A stretch of DNA of 64,000 nucleotides from Physcomitrium patens (GCF_000002425.4 NC_037265.1:17132771-17196770); one strand, 5' to 3'. Shown: positions 42,240 through 55,389, counted from the first letter of the stretch. Program-made: numbers and translations. The notes: a model not told the origin generated them from the letters alone.

Positions 42240-42640
42240 TCACAACCGGTGGTAGTGGTGGTAGTTGATAACAATTCGGAAAGTCCCTTGATTCAATATG
42301 AAATTTATTAAATTACAAAATATAGAAGACCAAATAGATCTGAATATGTGGCAAAAGCTCAAGGTAATATTCAACATCAAAAATTATTGTAGAAATATGA
42401 AAAGATTCAAGCTATCGAGGTGTTAGCTTATGGACTTAGGTTGATGTATCAAATTGAAAATTGGCGTTGAAGAGTAATACCTGGTCACTCTTTTGAATGG
42501 TCTTCTATTGCTAGTGGTTATTTGCATACTGCTTATGTCAATTCTATGCAATAAAAAGATGATGTTATGCCTCTTACAAGGCTGTTGTAAGCTATTGTAT
42601 AAACTCCTCTATTGTCAGATTGTTGATATTGATGAAACAA
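42240..42640 (+). other. Unassigned coding-like relic on the strand opposite element A
   Basis: Between the LTR and integrase of element A, the opposite strand reads as protein-like segments (for example KIQAIEVLAYGLRLMYQIEN and RVIPGHSFEWSSIASGYLHT). I recognise no family. It is probably another fossil insert; it is broken. Confidence 0.35.
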
Positions 42641-44239
42641 TGGAGAGTTATTGATGTAATTCAATATTGATCAGTGTTAAGGAATAATGGTGAATGACCA
42701 ATATTTGATTGAATATTATTATTGTACCCAAACTCTAACAGCATCAAATATTCATCATAGTCATTATAATAAACCACTATAAATGCTCGTAGTATATCTT
42801 CTAGGATTTGATTTGCACGCTTTGTTTGTCCATCTGTTTGAGGATGATGGGCTGTAGACATGACAAGTCATGTACTTAGTAGCTTGAATAAGGCTTACTA
42901 GAAATTCCTTGTAAAGCATGGATTTTGATTTAAAATGATGATATGAGGTAATCCATGGTGATAAAAGATAGTATCAAAGAAGACTTCTTCAAGTATTGGG
43001 ACATTAATATCAAAGTACACCACAACCAAATGAAGTTGCTTCAAGAATCAATCCTTAAAGATATCAATGGTAGTATGATTGTGAGGTGTTTGCAGCAAAT
43101 ATGTATTGAAATCCATAGTCATGTGCTTCCAATATATCATAGGTAGTAGAATTGGCTACAATAGCCTAAGAGATGCTACGTTGCATACTTTATTATGCTA
43201 GCATGATTTACAAGAATGCACAAAAGTTCAAACATTACAATCTAAATTAGATTTAAGACTTAGGATTTAGAGTTTTTGGAGTCTTTTTGCACCCGAGGTG
43301 TCCAAATATTGAAATGTTGTATCCTTCTTGAAAAATACATGTTTGGAGAAGAGCACTATTAAGTACATAAATCCACTTTTTAAAATAAAGCAAGCCATCA
43401 TTGATATGGAAATCTCAATATTTTTTATTATCCACCTTTCATCAATTGGTAATCGTCTTGAAATAAGTACCGTAATATATAACTTCTTTTCATTCTATTC
43501 TTCTTGTTAAGTTTGAAATGATATTATTAATGGCAGAGCCTTCTATCTTATCATGCGATTTGGATTTTAAGTTGGGTTTGCACAATAAGATGTCCGGCAT
43601 GGTGTATTATCATCTTTATTTGTATTCAAGCTAAATGTCAAAAAGCTGCAAGTACTATTCTCAACAATGATGTTCTGATTTTATATTTTTCAGATACAAA
43701 TTGTGTAGCAAGGATCACTAGTCAATCCAAACAGTCACTAGCTTTCTTAACAAATAATATTGCCACATCTTTGTGGCATGTACAATTTCTAGTTGCTTTT
43801 AATCACGTGTAAAATAATTGTCCTCTACCCTTCTGAGTTTATATGATTCATATGCTATAGGTTCAAGGCCCCTATCAAAGTCTTATTGAAGAACTAGGCT
43901 AATAGCAAAATTGGAAGCATCAATATCAAGTATACATAGAAGGTCAAAATCATACAGTGTCGTATTGTATAGTGTTTGGCTTGAGAATGCATCGGACACC
44001 TTGGTGTGGAAGATAAAGAAAAAATTATAACAATAAGTCTTAACAACTCTAACAGATTTTTAAACAAATTATAATTAAAGATTAGCAAATATAATCAAAC
44101 ATCAATCAAATTTAATCAAAATTTCAAAAGAATTATGTAAAAAAATACAAAGTGTTCTTAGAGATCCTTTAAAGAATCATAAAAAAATAACATAGAAATT
44201 TAAAAATATACAAAAATAGAAATTTTAATAAAATATTAA

Positions 44240-44455
44240 AATATAAATCTTAATTAAATCTTAATCAAAATCTAATCGAATTTTAGTCAAATCCTAGTCA
44301 AATCCTAATCAAATCCAAAATAAAACCTGATAAAATCTCAACAAATTCTAAATAAATCTTAATAAAATCCTAGTCAAATCCTAAGCAAATCCTAAACAAA
44401 TCTTAAACAAATTCTAAATAAATCTTAACCTAACCTCAAACAAACTCTAAACAAA
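44240..44455. repeat. Degenerate AAATCCTAATC-type minisatellite, left block
   Basis: Roughly 11-12-bp units of the kind AAATCCTAATC, AAATCTTAAAC and AAATTCTAAAT repeat imperfectly about 18 times. The same array continues at 45016-45240 after a solo LTR. Confidence 0.75.
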
Positions 44456-45015
44456 TGTTATAGACATATACATGTAATCTAGTATTTATCTTTACAAATA
44501 GATAGAAGTAAGTAGAAGTAGATAAAAATAAGTTAATTCTATAATATCTTCTATGGAAGCTTCTTAAAAGCTTTATAGATACTGATTTGACTTTATAGAT
44601 GTCTTTAATTGACTTTTTGGGTTAGAAACGTGGTCAAGAAGTTGGCCATGTACTACACATGTTGTTAGCCTGAAGACCAAGCTAACTATGTGGCCCACAC
44701 GTAGAAAAACTTGCCTTGTAAGTCAAGGCATGTGTCCTACAAAGTCAACACATATTAGAGGTCCTATGGAACATCGCCACATAGCTCCTAGTTAGATAGT
44801 ATATATAGAGATAAGAGTGAAGCCTTCTTCACTCTTGTCAACTCCTTTCTTGCTTCTAATCTAATTTCAAGAGTCTCAAGTTTTCTTGATTTTTGGCAAT
44901 AAGCTATTCCAATTTCTTTTTAATATACATATTTCTTTATTTTTATTTTGTTACTCTTTCTTTAATACGAATTTCATTGGTTTATGCATCATCTTTTAGT
45001 TCATATCCTTGACAA
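44456..45015 (+). repeat. Solo LTR of the element C family
   Basis: A 560-bp sequence starting TGTTATAGACATA and ending CCTTGACA matches the left LTR of element C along its length. No internal element follows. Flanking ACAAA (44451-44455) and ATAAA (45016-45020) may be a target duplication with one change, or chance within the flanking AT-rich repeat. A solo LTR arises by recombination between the two LTRs of a former full copy. Confidence 0.75.
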
Positions 45016-45240
45016 TAAATCCTAATCCAATCCTAAATAAATCCTACTCAAATCCTAAATAAATCTTAACCAAATCCTAAATAAATCTTAAATAAACTCT
45101 AAATAAAATCTAAACAAATCTTAACCAAATCCTAATAGATTTCTAAATATATCCTAATCAAATCTTAAACAAATTCTAAACAAATCCTTAACAAATCTTA
45201 ATCAAATCCTAATAAATCTCTAAACATATCCTAATCAAAT
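45016..45240. repeat. Degenerate AAATCCTAATC-type minisatellite, right block
   Basis: Continuation of the left block (44240-44455) with the same imperfect unit, showing that the array existed before the LTR element landed in it. Confidence 0.72.
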
Positions 45241-47608
45241 CTTAAATAATTCCAAGTAATTCCTATAGCAGATTTAAATTTTAATAACTAATAAAGAAAC
45301 CATTGATTTTAACTCAAAACTTACACACTTCTTAACAATTAAATTGACAAAAAACAAAAAAAAATTGAAGAAGGTCGAATTCACTAAAAAGAAGATCAAT
45401 CCTAATATTTGCTTGGATATTGGCCTACTTCCTTCTCCAATCTAAATGTTGAATTTCCAACACCAATATCTCCTTATCAAACTGTTCAATTGATTTCAAA
45501 CTTCTCACATACGTAAAAAAATAAGTCTATTATCTACATATATAGTTTTTACTCCAATCCAAATCATAGATTACAAGAAATTTTAGAAACCCTCACTCAA
45601 CTTAAAACTCTATTTTTTGAGATCCTAATCTACTTAAACCTCAATAATCCTAAATCTAATCTTTCAATCAAGCTCAAATTCACAACATATATTGAACACA
45701 TGTAAATCCACAAATCTTCAAAATTTCATCTATGGATCTATTGCCAAACTTACGAAATTCTACAATAGGTTTCTCTCTTTTAATTTTACAAATCAAGAGT
45801 CACCCAAAACAAACCCTGATTTTGCAAAGCTCTTATAAAAAGAATGCAAATCCAAATCACTCCAAATCAATGCCTATCGACATTTTATCTAGTGTGCTCT
45901 CTAATCTTTATTCTTTGATCTTCCAAAGAATCCTAAAATCGTCATTGAAGCTCAGTTTTGTGCCTTAGAGTCTGATTTCGATCCTAGTTCATAACTAGCC
46001 CTCTTTGGATATCAATATCTAATTTTTTTAGGTAATTTTTACTAAAAAACTACTCTTAATTTCTTTCCAAAGGTGTTTATATTGTTTATTTTTCTAATCT
46101 ATCTTATTTTGCTCTATTTATATTCTTACAAACTGACTAGAAGCCTATTTTGTAAAAAGGCAATATTAGCATCTTTAATTTTTTTATCCCTTGACTATTA
46201 TCTATTTTTTCAAGTTGATTTTTTATAATATATTTGAAATAAGATCTTCAAAATTATGATATTTTCTTCACCCTTTCACCTATTAGTCGTTTTACATCAT
46301 GACAACGATTGTAATATTGGAGCAATAATCAATGCATCCTTCAACTATTCAAAGGCCTTTTTTTATTCTAGTTTCTTTTCAAATGGGGCACTCTTCTCCA
46401 ATAAGCTTCTCAATGAGGCAATAATGTGTGCTAATTGTTGAACAAAATGGTAATAATATCCAACAAGGCTTAAGAATGAATGGACTTCAAAAGCATCTTT
46501 GAGAGTTGGATAATCTTCCATTGCTTTTATCTTGTCTTGCTTCATGTGCATGCCTTTAGAAGATCATGCATGCTTCAAAATGGTAACCTCTAATTTCCAA
46601 AGTTCATACTTTGATTGCTTATAATAGAAGCGGCTATCATGTAGCCAATGCAACACTTTTCATAGATATTACTCATGCTCCTTAAGGATTTTTCTATCGA
46701 CTAGGATATCATTAATAAAGATGACTACATATTTATCCAAAAAGTCTCAAAATAATCTATTCAAGTGATTCATATAAGAGGCTAGAGTATTGCTAAGGCC
46801 AAAAGATAAAATAAGCTACTCAAAATGTCCATAATGTATACAAAATGCCGTCTTTTTTATATCCTCTTTTGTAATAAAGGTTTGCCAATAACCACTCTAA
46901 AGGTCTAATTTGCTAAAGATAATTGCACCTTAAAGTTGGTCAAAAAGATCATCGATATATAGAAGTGGATATGCATTCTTGACAATCTACTTATTGAAGC
47001 TCCAATAATTGATGCAAAGTTAAAGTCTACCATCTATTTTGGATGCAAAGAATATAAATGCTCTCTATGGCAACATTTTTTTTTAAATGAGGCCCTTTCC
47101 TAAGAGTTCATCTAATGACTTTTGTAATTCTTTAAGTTCATTTAGTGCTACACAATAAATTGGCCAACTTGCTGATTTGGTCTCAAGCACTAATTTTATT
47201 TGGAAGAGGGCACCTCAATCAAGTAACATACAACCAAGTAAGTTGGTTGGAAAGACATCCCAATATTCATGTATGAGTTGCTTTATCTCTTTTGTTCCTT
47301 TGATTGTCTTTTCTACGAGTGAAGCAAGATTCAAAACCACCACATATATCGATTGCTTATGCCATATTTTCTTCTTCATAAAGGTCATTTCTACAAGTAA
47401 GCTCTTAGTCGCAAATCATTTTGCTATCCCACTCAAAATAGAGGCACAAAAAATCACCATGTGTCATCCATCTTTAAAAGAGATTGTTCTTGCTAGCTAA
47501 TTAACTTCTTTATTTTCCACCTCTAGCCATGGCATATCAACAATATTATCATATCTAAGCTTTATTACTTTGAATTTCTTCCTCAAGGCATAAATGTCAC
47601 TTAGTCTC

Positions 47609-47639
47609 AGGGATTTTTTTTTTTTTTTTTTTTTTTTTA
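47609..47639. repeat. Poly-T run within element A
   Basis: About thirty consecutive T residues in the protease/RT interval of element A. On the minus strand it is a poly-A run and could mark the tail of a small retroposed insert, though no body was recognised. Confidence 0.8.
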
Positions 47640-48970
47640 TTAGTTTCACTCAACATGTTCTCTTGATCATTTGTTAAGTATATAATCTTTCCTTTGATCA
47701 CCTTTGTTTTAATCCCAAATTGGTTGGCAATTGTTGTTGAGATGTAATTTTTTATAAAACTACAATCCACAAGCATTCAACATGGTTCTCCTCTTAATTG
47801 ATCCATTAGACATATCAGTCCACTCTTTTGATAATTATTTATGGCCATGCCACTTTTTTTTTGAAAAATAATAATTATTTTTAATATTGGCCCTCGATGC
47901 CTTAACTACGGAGCCCCGTTTTTTTGTTCCACTTCTTCATGAACTTGGTGGCTCTTGAGATTGTAAACTTGTCATAATTTGTTAATACTTAAACTTTGTT
48001 GTTTTGAATAATTTTTTATTTGATGGTCTAGTTCTTGATAATGAAAAGACAATGCCTTTTATGCCAATATTTGTTGTTTTTGTGATGTCAATAGTCTTTG
48101 CAGAATATCAATCTCCATTGATGTTGGTTGTTATGCCATAATATTGATTAGTGGCATATGATCCCATATTATAGGTTGTACTCCAGAATTTCTAAAATCT
48201 ATAGCATCAACCCTCTCTACAATCTTAACTGCCTCTTGAAATATTTATAGATCCCTTAATTCTACATTTTTCTAAATCACAAGTTTCAATCTTTGTTTGA
48301 ATCAATCCATCATTTCCGCATCTAAAACGTTGTCAATTTAGAGATAGAAAAACTTCAAATGAAAGACATTATCTTACATTGACTTGGCTTGTGTAAGATT
48401 AACCAATTGATTGTGTACTAACTTCTCCGCATTGATGGACTGAAATTGATTCCTAAGCTTGGTCTTAAACTCCTTCCAATCACAAAATCCACCTTGAACT
48501 CCATAGCTTTGAGCTTTGTGTCACCACCAAATGGTTGCTTTACCTTTCAAATAATTAGAGGCATATATAATTCCTTTGCTAGTATTTGCCATAGATATTT
48601 GGACGAACTATTGTATGCTGAAGAGCCATTGACATTCATCTTTTTGCCTTAAGGTCCTTGAGTATGTATCGGGCTTATTTAGTTTCAACCTAACAAATGT
48701 CAACTCCTTTATCTTAAAAGCTTCTATTTTTCCTTATAGAGTAGCTATCTAAGAGGTGTTGTATCTGAGGCTCCATTTGAGATTGCTTTGTTATATTTTC
48801 TATGCTACAATTTTCTTGTTGAACTATATTATTGTAATGCCTTCTCTCCTTTCAACTAACTTCTTAAAGTAACTTATTGTAGCCCAAAAATAGTATATAA
48901 TATGATTATAATAATTAACTTCTAACTAAACAATGGCTATCAACACACTACCAAAGGATAGATTAACACT

Positions 48971-48984
48971 TGTTCTGATACCAA
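48971..48984 (-). other. Primer-binding site (tRNA-Met type) of element A
   Basis: On the minus strand the sequence just inside the LTR reads TTGGTATCAGAACA, close to the classical TGGTATCAGAGC complement of initiator tRNA-Met. It fixes the strand and the 5' end of element A. Confidence 0.78.
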
Positions 48985-49292
48985 TGAAATAGGATTGGAT
49001 TCTTTAAGATTTAAAATCTTATCAATTTCATAACTATAAAGATTTTGATACAAAATAAAACTAAAGACACCAAAATAAAATTAAAAGTAAATAAATGGAA
49101 TGGAATATGAAAGACAAGACTCAATAAATGAAAATAGAACCAAATACAATAGAACAAGAAAAAACAATTAAACTTTACTAAGAAAAAAAGTCTAAAATTA
49201 TATTAGATTGGATGTCCAAATGGCCTTAGCTAGTCCTATTTATACTTTGTTCAACTATCTTAGAACTTTTTAGAATGTCTCTAATGGTGACA
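48985..49292 (-). repeat. 5' LTR copy of element A
   Basis: Partner of 34185-34434 plus 41757 onward. It starts with TG on the plus strand (CA end on the element strand) directly beside the primer-binding site. Recognisable similarity ends near AATGGTGACA. Confidence 0.68.
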
Positions 49293-49384
49293 TTATTAAT
49301 AAATATTATTAATAATATCTAAGATAAAAAAAATTTATAAACTTATTCATTAACGTCGAAACTAATATAAATTGATATAATATA

Positions 49385-52300
49385 TTTTAAATCTTTCATA
49401 GAATAAGAAAAGATTCAATGTTGTTAAGAAGATTTTTACTTATATTGTGGAGAAGCTAAAGACATTGTTCAATATTGTCCAAGAAAGTAATTCAATCATA
49501 AAATAAAGAATACAATTGCCAAAGAAAACAATATGTCAGAAAATAAATTTTTCTAGCTATAATAACGACCAAGTAGTTGGAATCATGTACAATAACTAAT
49601 AAAGGTCTTATTCCCTTTTCAAATCTTTTATCTTATTTTACAATAGATGTACGTTTAGGACCTAAAAATTATAAAGTCTTTGTATTATTAGATTTAAGAG
49701 CCTCAGCCTATTTTTATAGATAAAGACTTATTCAAAAAAAAAATATATCTTTAGTCAAGAAAACTAAATCTATATATATAGAAGTCATAGATGGTTGTTT
49801 TTTTTTTGTCTTCTAGAGATGTTATACATGAAACTATTTTTTTAGATATATCAATTAAAGATCATAATAATATAATAATATTTAATGTGATAAGATCTCT
49901 ATTTAATCTAATTATTTTAGGATTGTCGTGGTTAAAAAGATATGACACTCAAGTAGATTAGATTCCTCATGATCCTAATTTTTTTTATAATTTAATCCAA
50001 AATTTTGATAGCAAAGTAGAAATAAATAAGCTTAGTATATCTAAATCTTTACTAGTAGGTACAAGAGCTCTCATGCATGTGGCAAAAGAATGGCCATTTT
50101 TTGCTATATATGTCACACTCATTTTTGATGGTGGAAAGATGTCAAGTAGTATTCTTAATCAATATTAAGATTTCTAAAAAGTTTTTAAATAGAAGAATAC
50201 AAATATTCTTCCAAAATATTGATCCTATGATTATACAATTGATCTACAAGAAAGAGATCAACCATCATTCAAATCAATCTATATCTTATTGCAAAATGAG
50301 TTGGCTACACTAAAAAAATATATTGACTAAAACTTAGCTAAGAACTTCATATGCCATTCAAAATCTTTAATAGGAACTCCTATCTTATTTTTAAAGAAAA
50401 AAGATGGATCTCTATGGATATGCATAGACTATCAAGGACTTAATAAGGTTACTATCAAAAATAAGTATCTCTTATCTTTAATTTCACTAATTTTTGATCA
50501 ACTCAATCAAATAAAAATCTATATAAAAATAGATCTATGAGGAGCGTACAACCTAGTCCTTATTAAAGAAGAAATGAGTGAAAGATTTCTTTTTGAACTA
50601 AGTATAAATATTTTGAATATAATATCATGTCTTTTTTATACATAAATGTACCAATTACTTTTCAACATCTCATAAATGATGTCTCCTATGAATTTTTTAA
50701 TGATTTTGTTGTTTATTATTTAGATGCCATTCTAATCTATTCTAAAAATATAAAAGAAGATGAATTTTATATCTATTGTATGTTAAAAAAACTTAAAGAT
50801 GTAGGATTATATACAAAGATAAAAAAAGTGTGTATTCCATACTACTCAAGTTGATTTTTTAGGATACATCATTTCCAACAAAAGATTAATGATTGATCCT
50901 AAGAGGTTTAGACTATCATGGATTGAAAGGTCTCAAAAACTCTTAGAGATGTGCAATATTTTTTGAGATTTGCCAATTATTATTGAATCTTTATTAAGAA
51001 TTTTTTTAAGTTCCAACTTTTCTTACATATCTAACATATAAAGACAAACTTGAGTAGAGCAAAGAAACAAAAACATCTTTTGAACCTTAAAGATAATATT
51101 TATTTTTTTACCAATTTATATCACATCAATTTTTCTAAGGCATTCTTTATGAAAATAGATACATCAAACTTTTCTATGGGTACTATTTTATAACAAATGG
51201 GACCAAATGATGAGTTCCACCCAATTTCGGGAAAATTTTAGCAATTGAGATTAATTACGAGATCCACAACAAAGAATTCTTTACAATTGAAGATTCATTT
51301 GAAGAATGGCATCATTATTTAGAAGGCACCTTGAATCTAATCATCATATATATAGATTAAAAAGACCTCAAGTACTTCATGTCTATATGTGTTTTAAATC
51401 ATCACCAAATTCATTGGAGTATGTCTTTATCCAAATTTGATTTTAAGATCACTTATTAATTTGAAAAACAACAAGGTTGATTAGATGCTCTTTTTAGACG
51501 TTTTTATTTTGAACCAAAATAAAATAATATAGCTTTTGATCAACAAAGAATGATTTTCTTAAAGCTAGAGTATTTTCATCTTTGAACAATAAAATCAACA
51601 TTGATTGTTGATTCAATTTTTGTCAAGAAAATTTAATCAAGTATATCTTTTGATCTTCTTATTTATGATATCAAGAATACTTCTTCTAAGTCTCATGATA
51701 CTTCGAAGTTTAAATTTAAAAATATAATTTAAAAATAATCTATTGTATTTTGAGAGATAATTATATATTCTAAAAAATGAAGTATAATTATATGATCTTT
51801 AAGCTTATCATGACTTTTCAATAATTAAAAATTTTGCATATAATAAGACTTTAGAGCTAATATCTAAAGATTTTTGATGGCCTCAAATATAGAAGGCAAT
51901 CAAAGACTTTGTACAATCATGTGATATTTTTTCAAGATCCAAAAGTCCTCATCATTGATCTTATGGACTTCTTTAACCATTACCTATTTTGGAACAACTA
52001 TGGTCTTTTATATCTATAGATTTTATTATGGATCTTCCAATTTCAAGTTTGTATGATTTTATATTTATGATAGTAGATTATTTTATCAAGATGGCATATT
52101 TTATACCATATATAAAATCTATCATAGGTGAAGAAATGGCTAAGTTTTTTTTTGACAACATAAATTACTATTCTGGATTATTTAAAGATATTATATTAGA
52201 TAAGAGGACTCAATTTATATCAAGATTTTAGAGAATTATTTTTAAGATAATAAAGATAGATATAAAGCTATGTTTGGGTTTTCATCGTCAAATTGATGGA

Positions 52301-53040
52301 CAAATTAAATAGGTGAATCAAGTTCTAGAGCAATATTTGAAGTATATTGTTAATTATCATCAAGATGATTGGACAAATTTTTTGCCATTGGCAGAGTTTG
52401 CTTACAATAATTCAACACATTCTTCTATTCAACAAACATCTTCTTTTATCAATTATGCTTATCATCTATAACTTGATGCTTTTAACATTTCAAAAATTGA
52501 TAATTCTACCGCAAAAGATTTAAAAAATTATTTCTCAAAACTACACACAATAATAAAGACACAATTAAAAGAAGCTCAAGAATGACAAAAGATCAATGAG
52601 GATGCCTATATCAAGTAATAATCACAATTCAACACGAGTGACAAGATATAACTACTTTGTTGCGATATTAAAACTATTTGTACTTGTGATAAGTTGGACT
52701 ATTGTAGGCTTGAACCTTTTTTTATTAGTAAACAAGTCAATCATGTTGCTTATCAATTATATCTATTAGAGTCTATGAAGATCCATCTCATATTCTATGT
52801 GTCTTTTCTTGAGCCATATAAGACAATGAATATCTTGAAAAGAAGACAAATGACACTTCCTTCTATAGAAGTAGATAATAATCAAGAATTTGAAGTGGAA
52901 GAAATCTTAGATTTAAGGTGGCGCCAAAATAGGTTTGAATATCTTGTTGATTGGTGCAGATGTGATATTAATGAATGCACATAGGAGCTAATAAAAAATC
53001 TTATAAATGTAACAAAAAATTTGAAGTTTTTCATTGATAA
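49385..53040 (+). pseudogene. pol region of element C
   Basis: Plus-strand gypsy remains in canonical order: zinc knuckle (about 49430-49490), protease, reverse transcriptase, RNase H, integrase and chromodomain-like tail. Readable motifs include VPITFQHLINDV and FNDFVVYYLDAILIYSKN in RT, and EVEEILDLRW followed by FEYLVDW in the chromodomain. AT content is higher than in element B, in line with greater age. Broken, with many breaks. Confidence 0.68.
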
Positions 53041-53379
53041 TATCAATCAAAACTAATATAAAGAATAACAAATCTTTGATATAAAAGAAACAAGATCTAG
53101 GAAAGATATCATTCTATCTTTTATTCTTGTTTGGTAATTTTGTGCATTTGTGATGCTAAAGAAATGGAGAACCACCAATCAGTAGTTTCAAATCAAGAGC
53201 TATCACTTACTAATTTATTGGATGAAATATTGCAATTGTTATAATCTTCAAAATGATGTAATTGAGATGAAGATCTTCAAGAACAACACATTATTATAGT
53301 AAGAGTCCACTTTGGATAGACGCAAGGTCTTTCTTTGCATTCAAGTTGGATCCAATATGCACAAAACCTTCTTAAATTT

Positions 53380-53960
53380 TTTTTTGAATATTTACAAAAT
53401 TATGTTTATAATAAATCAACAAACTTGAAGCTTGAAAATTCATAATCCAAGCTCTAGCCATTCAAATAAGTTTAAAATTTAGGAGTATGGAATTTACACC
53501 TTTGATCATTATCACACAAATTCTTAGCCGCAAATTTATTATCAATCATCTGATATCACAAAAAAATCTTAGAAGATATTTTTGAAAGTCAAAACCAAAT
53601 TAGAAACTTAAAAATTCATATTCCAAGATCTAATCATTGAAATAAGCTCAAAATTTGAAAGTAAAAAACTTACATCTTTCACCACCATTATACAAATTTT
53701 CAAATAAAAATTTATTACCATTTTTCTGATAATACCAAAATCCTAGCAAGTGCCTTTGAAAGTTAAAACCAAATCAGAAACTTGAAAATTCATATTCCAA
53801 GATCCAGCCGTTCAAATAAGCTCAAAATTTGGAAGTACAAAACTTACACTTTTAATCATCATTACGCAAATTTTTAGCTACAAGTTTATTACTGATCATC
53901 CCATATCACCAAAACCTTCGTAGATACCTTTAAAAGTCAAAATCCTAGACACTCGAGAAC
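53380..53960. repeat. About 175-bp tandem repeat, roughly 3.3 copies
   Basis: The phrase around CTTGAAAATTCATATTCCAAG recurs at 53431, 53608 and 53781, with the whole surrounding text (CAAATAAGCTCAAAATTTG, ATTACACAAATTTTTAG, TTTATTACCATC, then CCAAAACCT and CTTTGAAAGTCAAAACCAAAT) repeating in step. A decayed further copy trails to about 53960. It lies between pol and the right LTR of element C. Confidence 0.8.
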
Positions 53961-54883
53961 ATATTTCATCATTTCTCTCAAGTCATAGTCTCAATTGACA
54001 TAAGATTTTAAATATAAGCTCTTTATATCATAAGTGACATGTACACAAAAACGAGCTTCAAATTCATCTTGAAGCTCAAATTCTAGCTTAAAACCAAAAT
54101 CCTCTATTTTTCTAATTTCTTCAAAATCCTAATTTTAGTTTGCTAGTTTTAACTAGCCATATTTCACTTATTCTGGATTCAATTCTATCAATCCTTGAAT
54201 GTAAAATATTCAAATTGAAGTCTAGTTTCTAATCCAATTTCCTTATTTCTTACTAGTATCTTGAAACTCTTAATATGCATGGAAAAATGATAGTAGATAT
54301 CAAATTAGTATCCTAAGTTTAAATAAGTATAACTCTCTCATCTAAGTTCCAATTCATGCATTTTTTCTACCTAAATTCATGCAAAGAAGCTCTTCTATTT
54401 GAATATTCTTTCTTAATTTGAAAAAAAATCTCTATTCCTTGCTTCCAAGCTCTCCAAAGAAGTCATAGCTAAGGTCTTTGTTTAGATTTGATGTTTGTTT
54501 AATTTTAAACTATTAGTTTTTGTTCTCTATTCATCCATATGGATGCCCTAATTATTCTTTTTACTACTAAAACTCTTCTCTAATACTTTTTCTTATAAGA
54601 TTTATATGATATATGACCTAAACACCAAATAAAAGAAACAAAATAAGATTTCAAGAGTCACCAACATTTGATAAAGATGGCTCTTAATACATAAAAACTA
54701 TTACCAATATAAAATCAACCTCAATAATAGTCCTTTTAAACAGCCACTTTAATATAATGATCTAACCATATTCTGTGGCTAACTAAAATCTAATAATGTG
54801 TCTCTTATCACAGTTTATAATAAATAATACATTAAATATTTATAAGCATTATTTTCACATAATAAATAAATTATAATACAAAA
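53961..54883. other. Non-coding 3' interval of element C
   Basis: AT-rich sequence between the tandem repeat and the recognisable part of the right LTR. No protein match; it may be the untranslated 3' part of element C. Confidence 0.4.
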
Positions 54884-55098
54884 ATGTATCTTGTAAAGTC
54901 AACACGTTTTGGAAGTCCTATAGGATTATGCCATATAGATTTTAGTTAAGAACATATATGGAAGCAAAAATAAAGCCTTGTTTTTGACAATAGCCATTCT
55001 TATTTAATACTATATAATTATTGAGTGACTATCTAGTTCTTTTGAGTGACACAAGAGAGTATTGAAGATTTATTTCTTTGAGCTTTGTATCTTTGATA
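54884..55098 (+). repeat. Recognisable part of the right LTR of element C
   Basis: It aligns with 33319-33591 of the left LTR, sharing AAAGTCAACA, TTAGTTAAGA, ATATATGGA, AATAGCCATTCT, TTGAGTGAC and TTTCTTTGAGCTT in the same order. Confidence 0.72.
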
Positions 55099-55248
55099 AG
55101 TTCCTAGGAAACATGATCTATAAAAGAGACATCATGGAAATTGAGACTTGTAATTATCTTAGTACTCTATGAGATACATGTTTAACAAGTAGGCTTCTTA
55201 AGCTAAATTTGTTTCTTAATTCCATTTTTATAAGCTCTTGCCAATTTC

Positions 55249-55289
<41 letters not shown>

Positions 55290-55389
55290 GATTTAAACAT
55301 ATGATTTCAATATGTAGATAAATATATATAATATGTAGGCAAAGTTATTCCAATATATTATATAAATGATATTTAATAATCTTATTATT

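Larger units (their letters stand above)
43915..46280. other. Unidentified insert in the RNase H region of element A
   Basis: The minus-strand pol match of element A stops at about 46280 and resumes at about 43912 with a DIDASNFAI motif. The 2.3 kb between contains a degenerate AATCCTAA minisatellite, a solo LTR of the C family and otherwise non-coding sequence. No matching ends were found, so its class is unknown. Confidence 0.5.
34185..49292 (-). mobile_element. Element A: Ty3/gypsy fossil on the minus strand, host of element B
   Basis: LTR copies in inverted-strand orientation flank a minus-strand gag-pol. One LTR lies at 34185-34434 plus 41757 to about 42020 (split by element B), and the other at 48985-49292. 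A primer-binding site of tRNA-Met type lies beside the latter. Pol parts on the minus strand: gag about 47930-48900, protease about 47700-47850, reverse transcriptase about 46500-47100, RNase H on both sides of a non-coding insert (about 46290-46340 and 43870-43912), and integrase about 42650-43600 with the motif HHPQTDGQTKRANQ. Inserted into gag of element C. Broken, with many breaks. Confidence 0.7.
33076..55098 (+). mobile_element. Element C: Ty3/gypsy chromovirus fossil, host of elements A and B
   Basis: A plus-strand chromodomain gypsy element inserted into D. A left LTR (33076-33591) is followed by the start of gag (about 33810-34184). The body is then interrupted by elements A and B. 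It resumes at about 49385 with a zinc-knuckle region, protease (about 49640-49960), reverse transcriptase (50340-50880), RNase H (51100-51470), integrase (51790-52500) and a chromodomain-like end (52870-53010). A recognisable part of the right LTR lies at about 54884-55098. Broken, with many breaks; older than A and B by nesting. Confidence 0.72.

Noticed and set aside
44240-45240. CRISPR-like array
   Set aside because: The units are short, degenerate and contiguous without spacers; this is an AT-rich minisatellite in eukaryotic DNA.
43915-46280. Helitron or TIR transposon as the identity of the 2.3-kb insert
   Set aside because: I found neither a 5' TC/3' CTRR hairpin end nor paired inverted ends, so no class was assigned.
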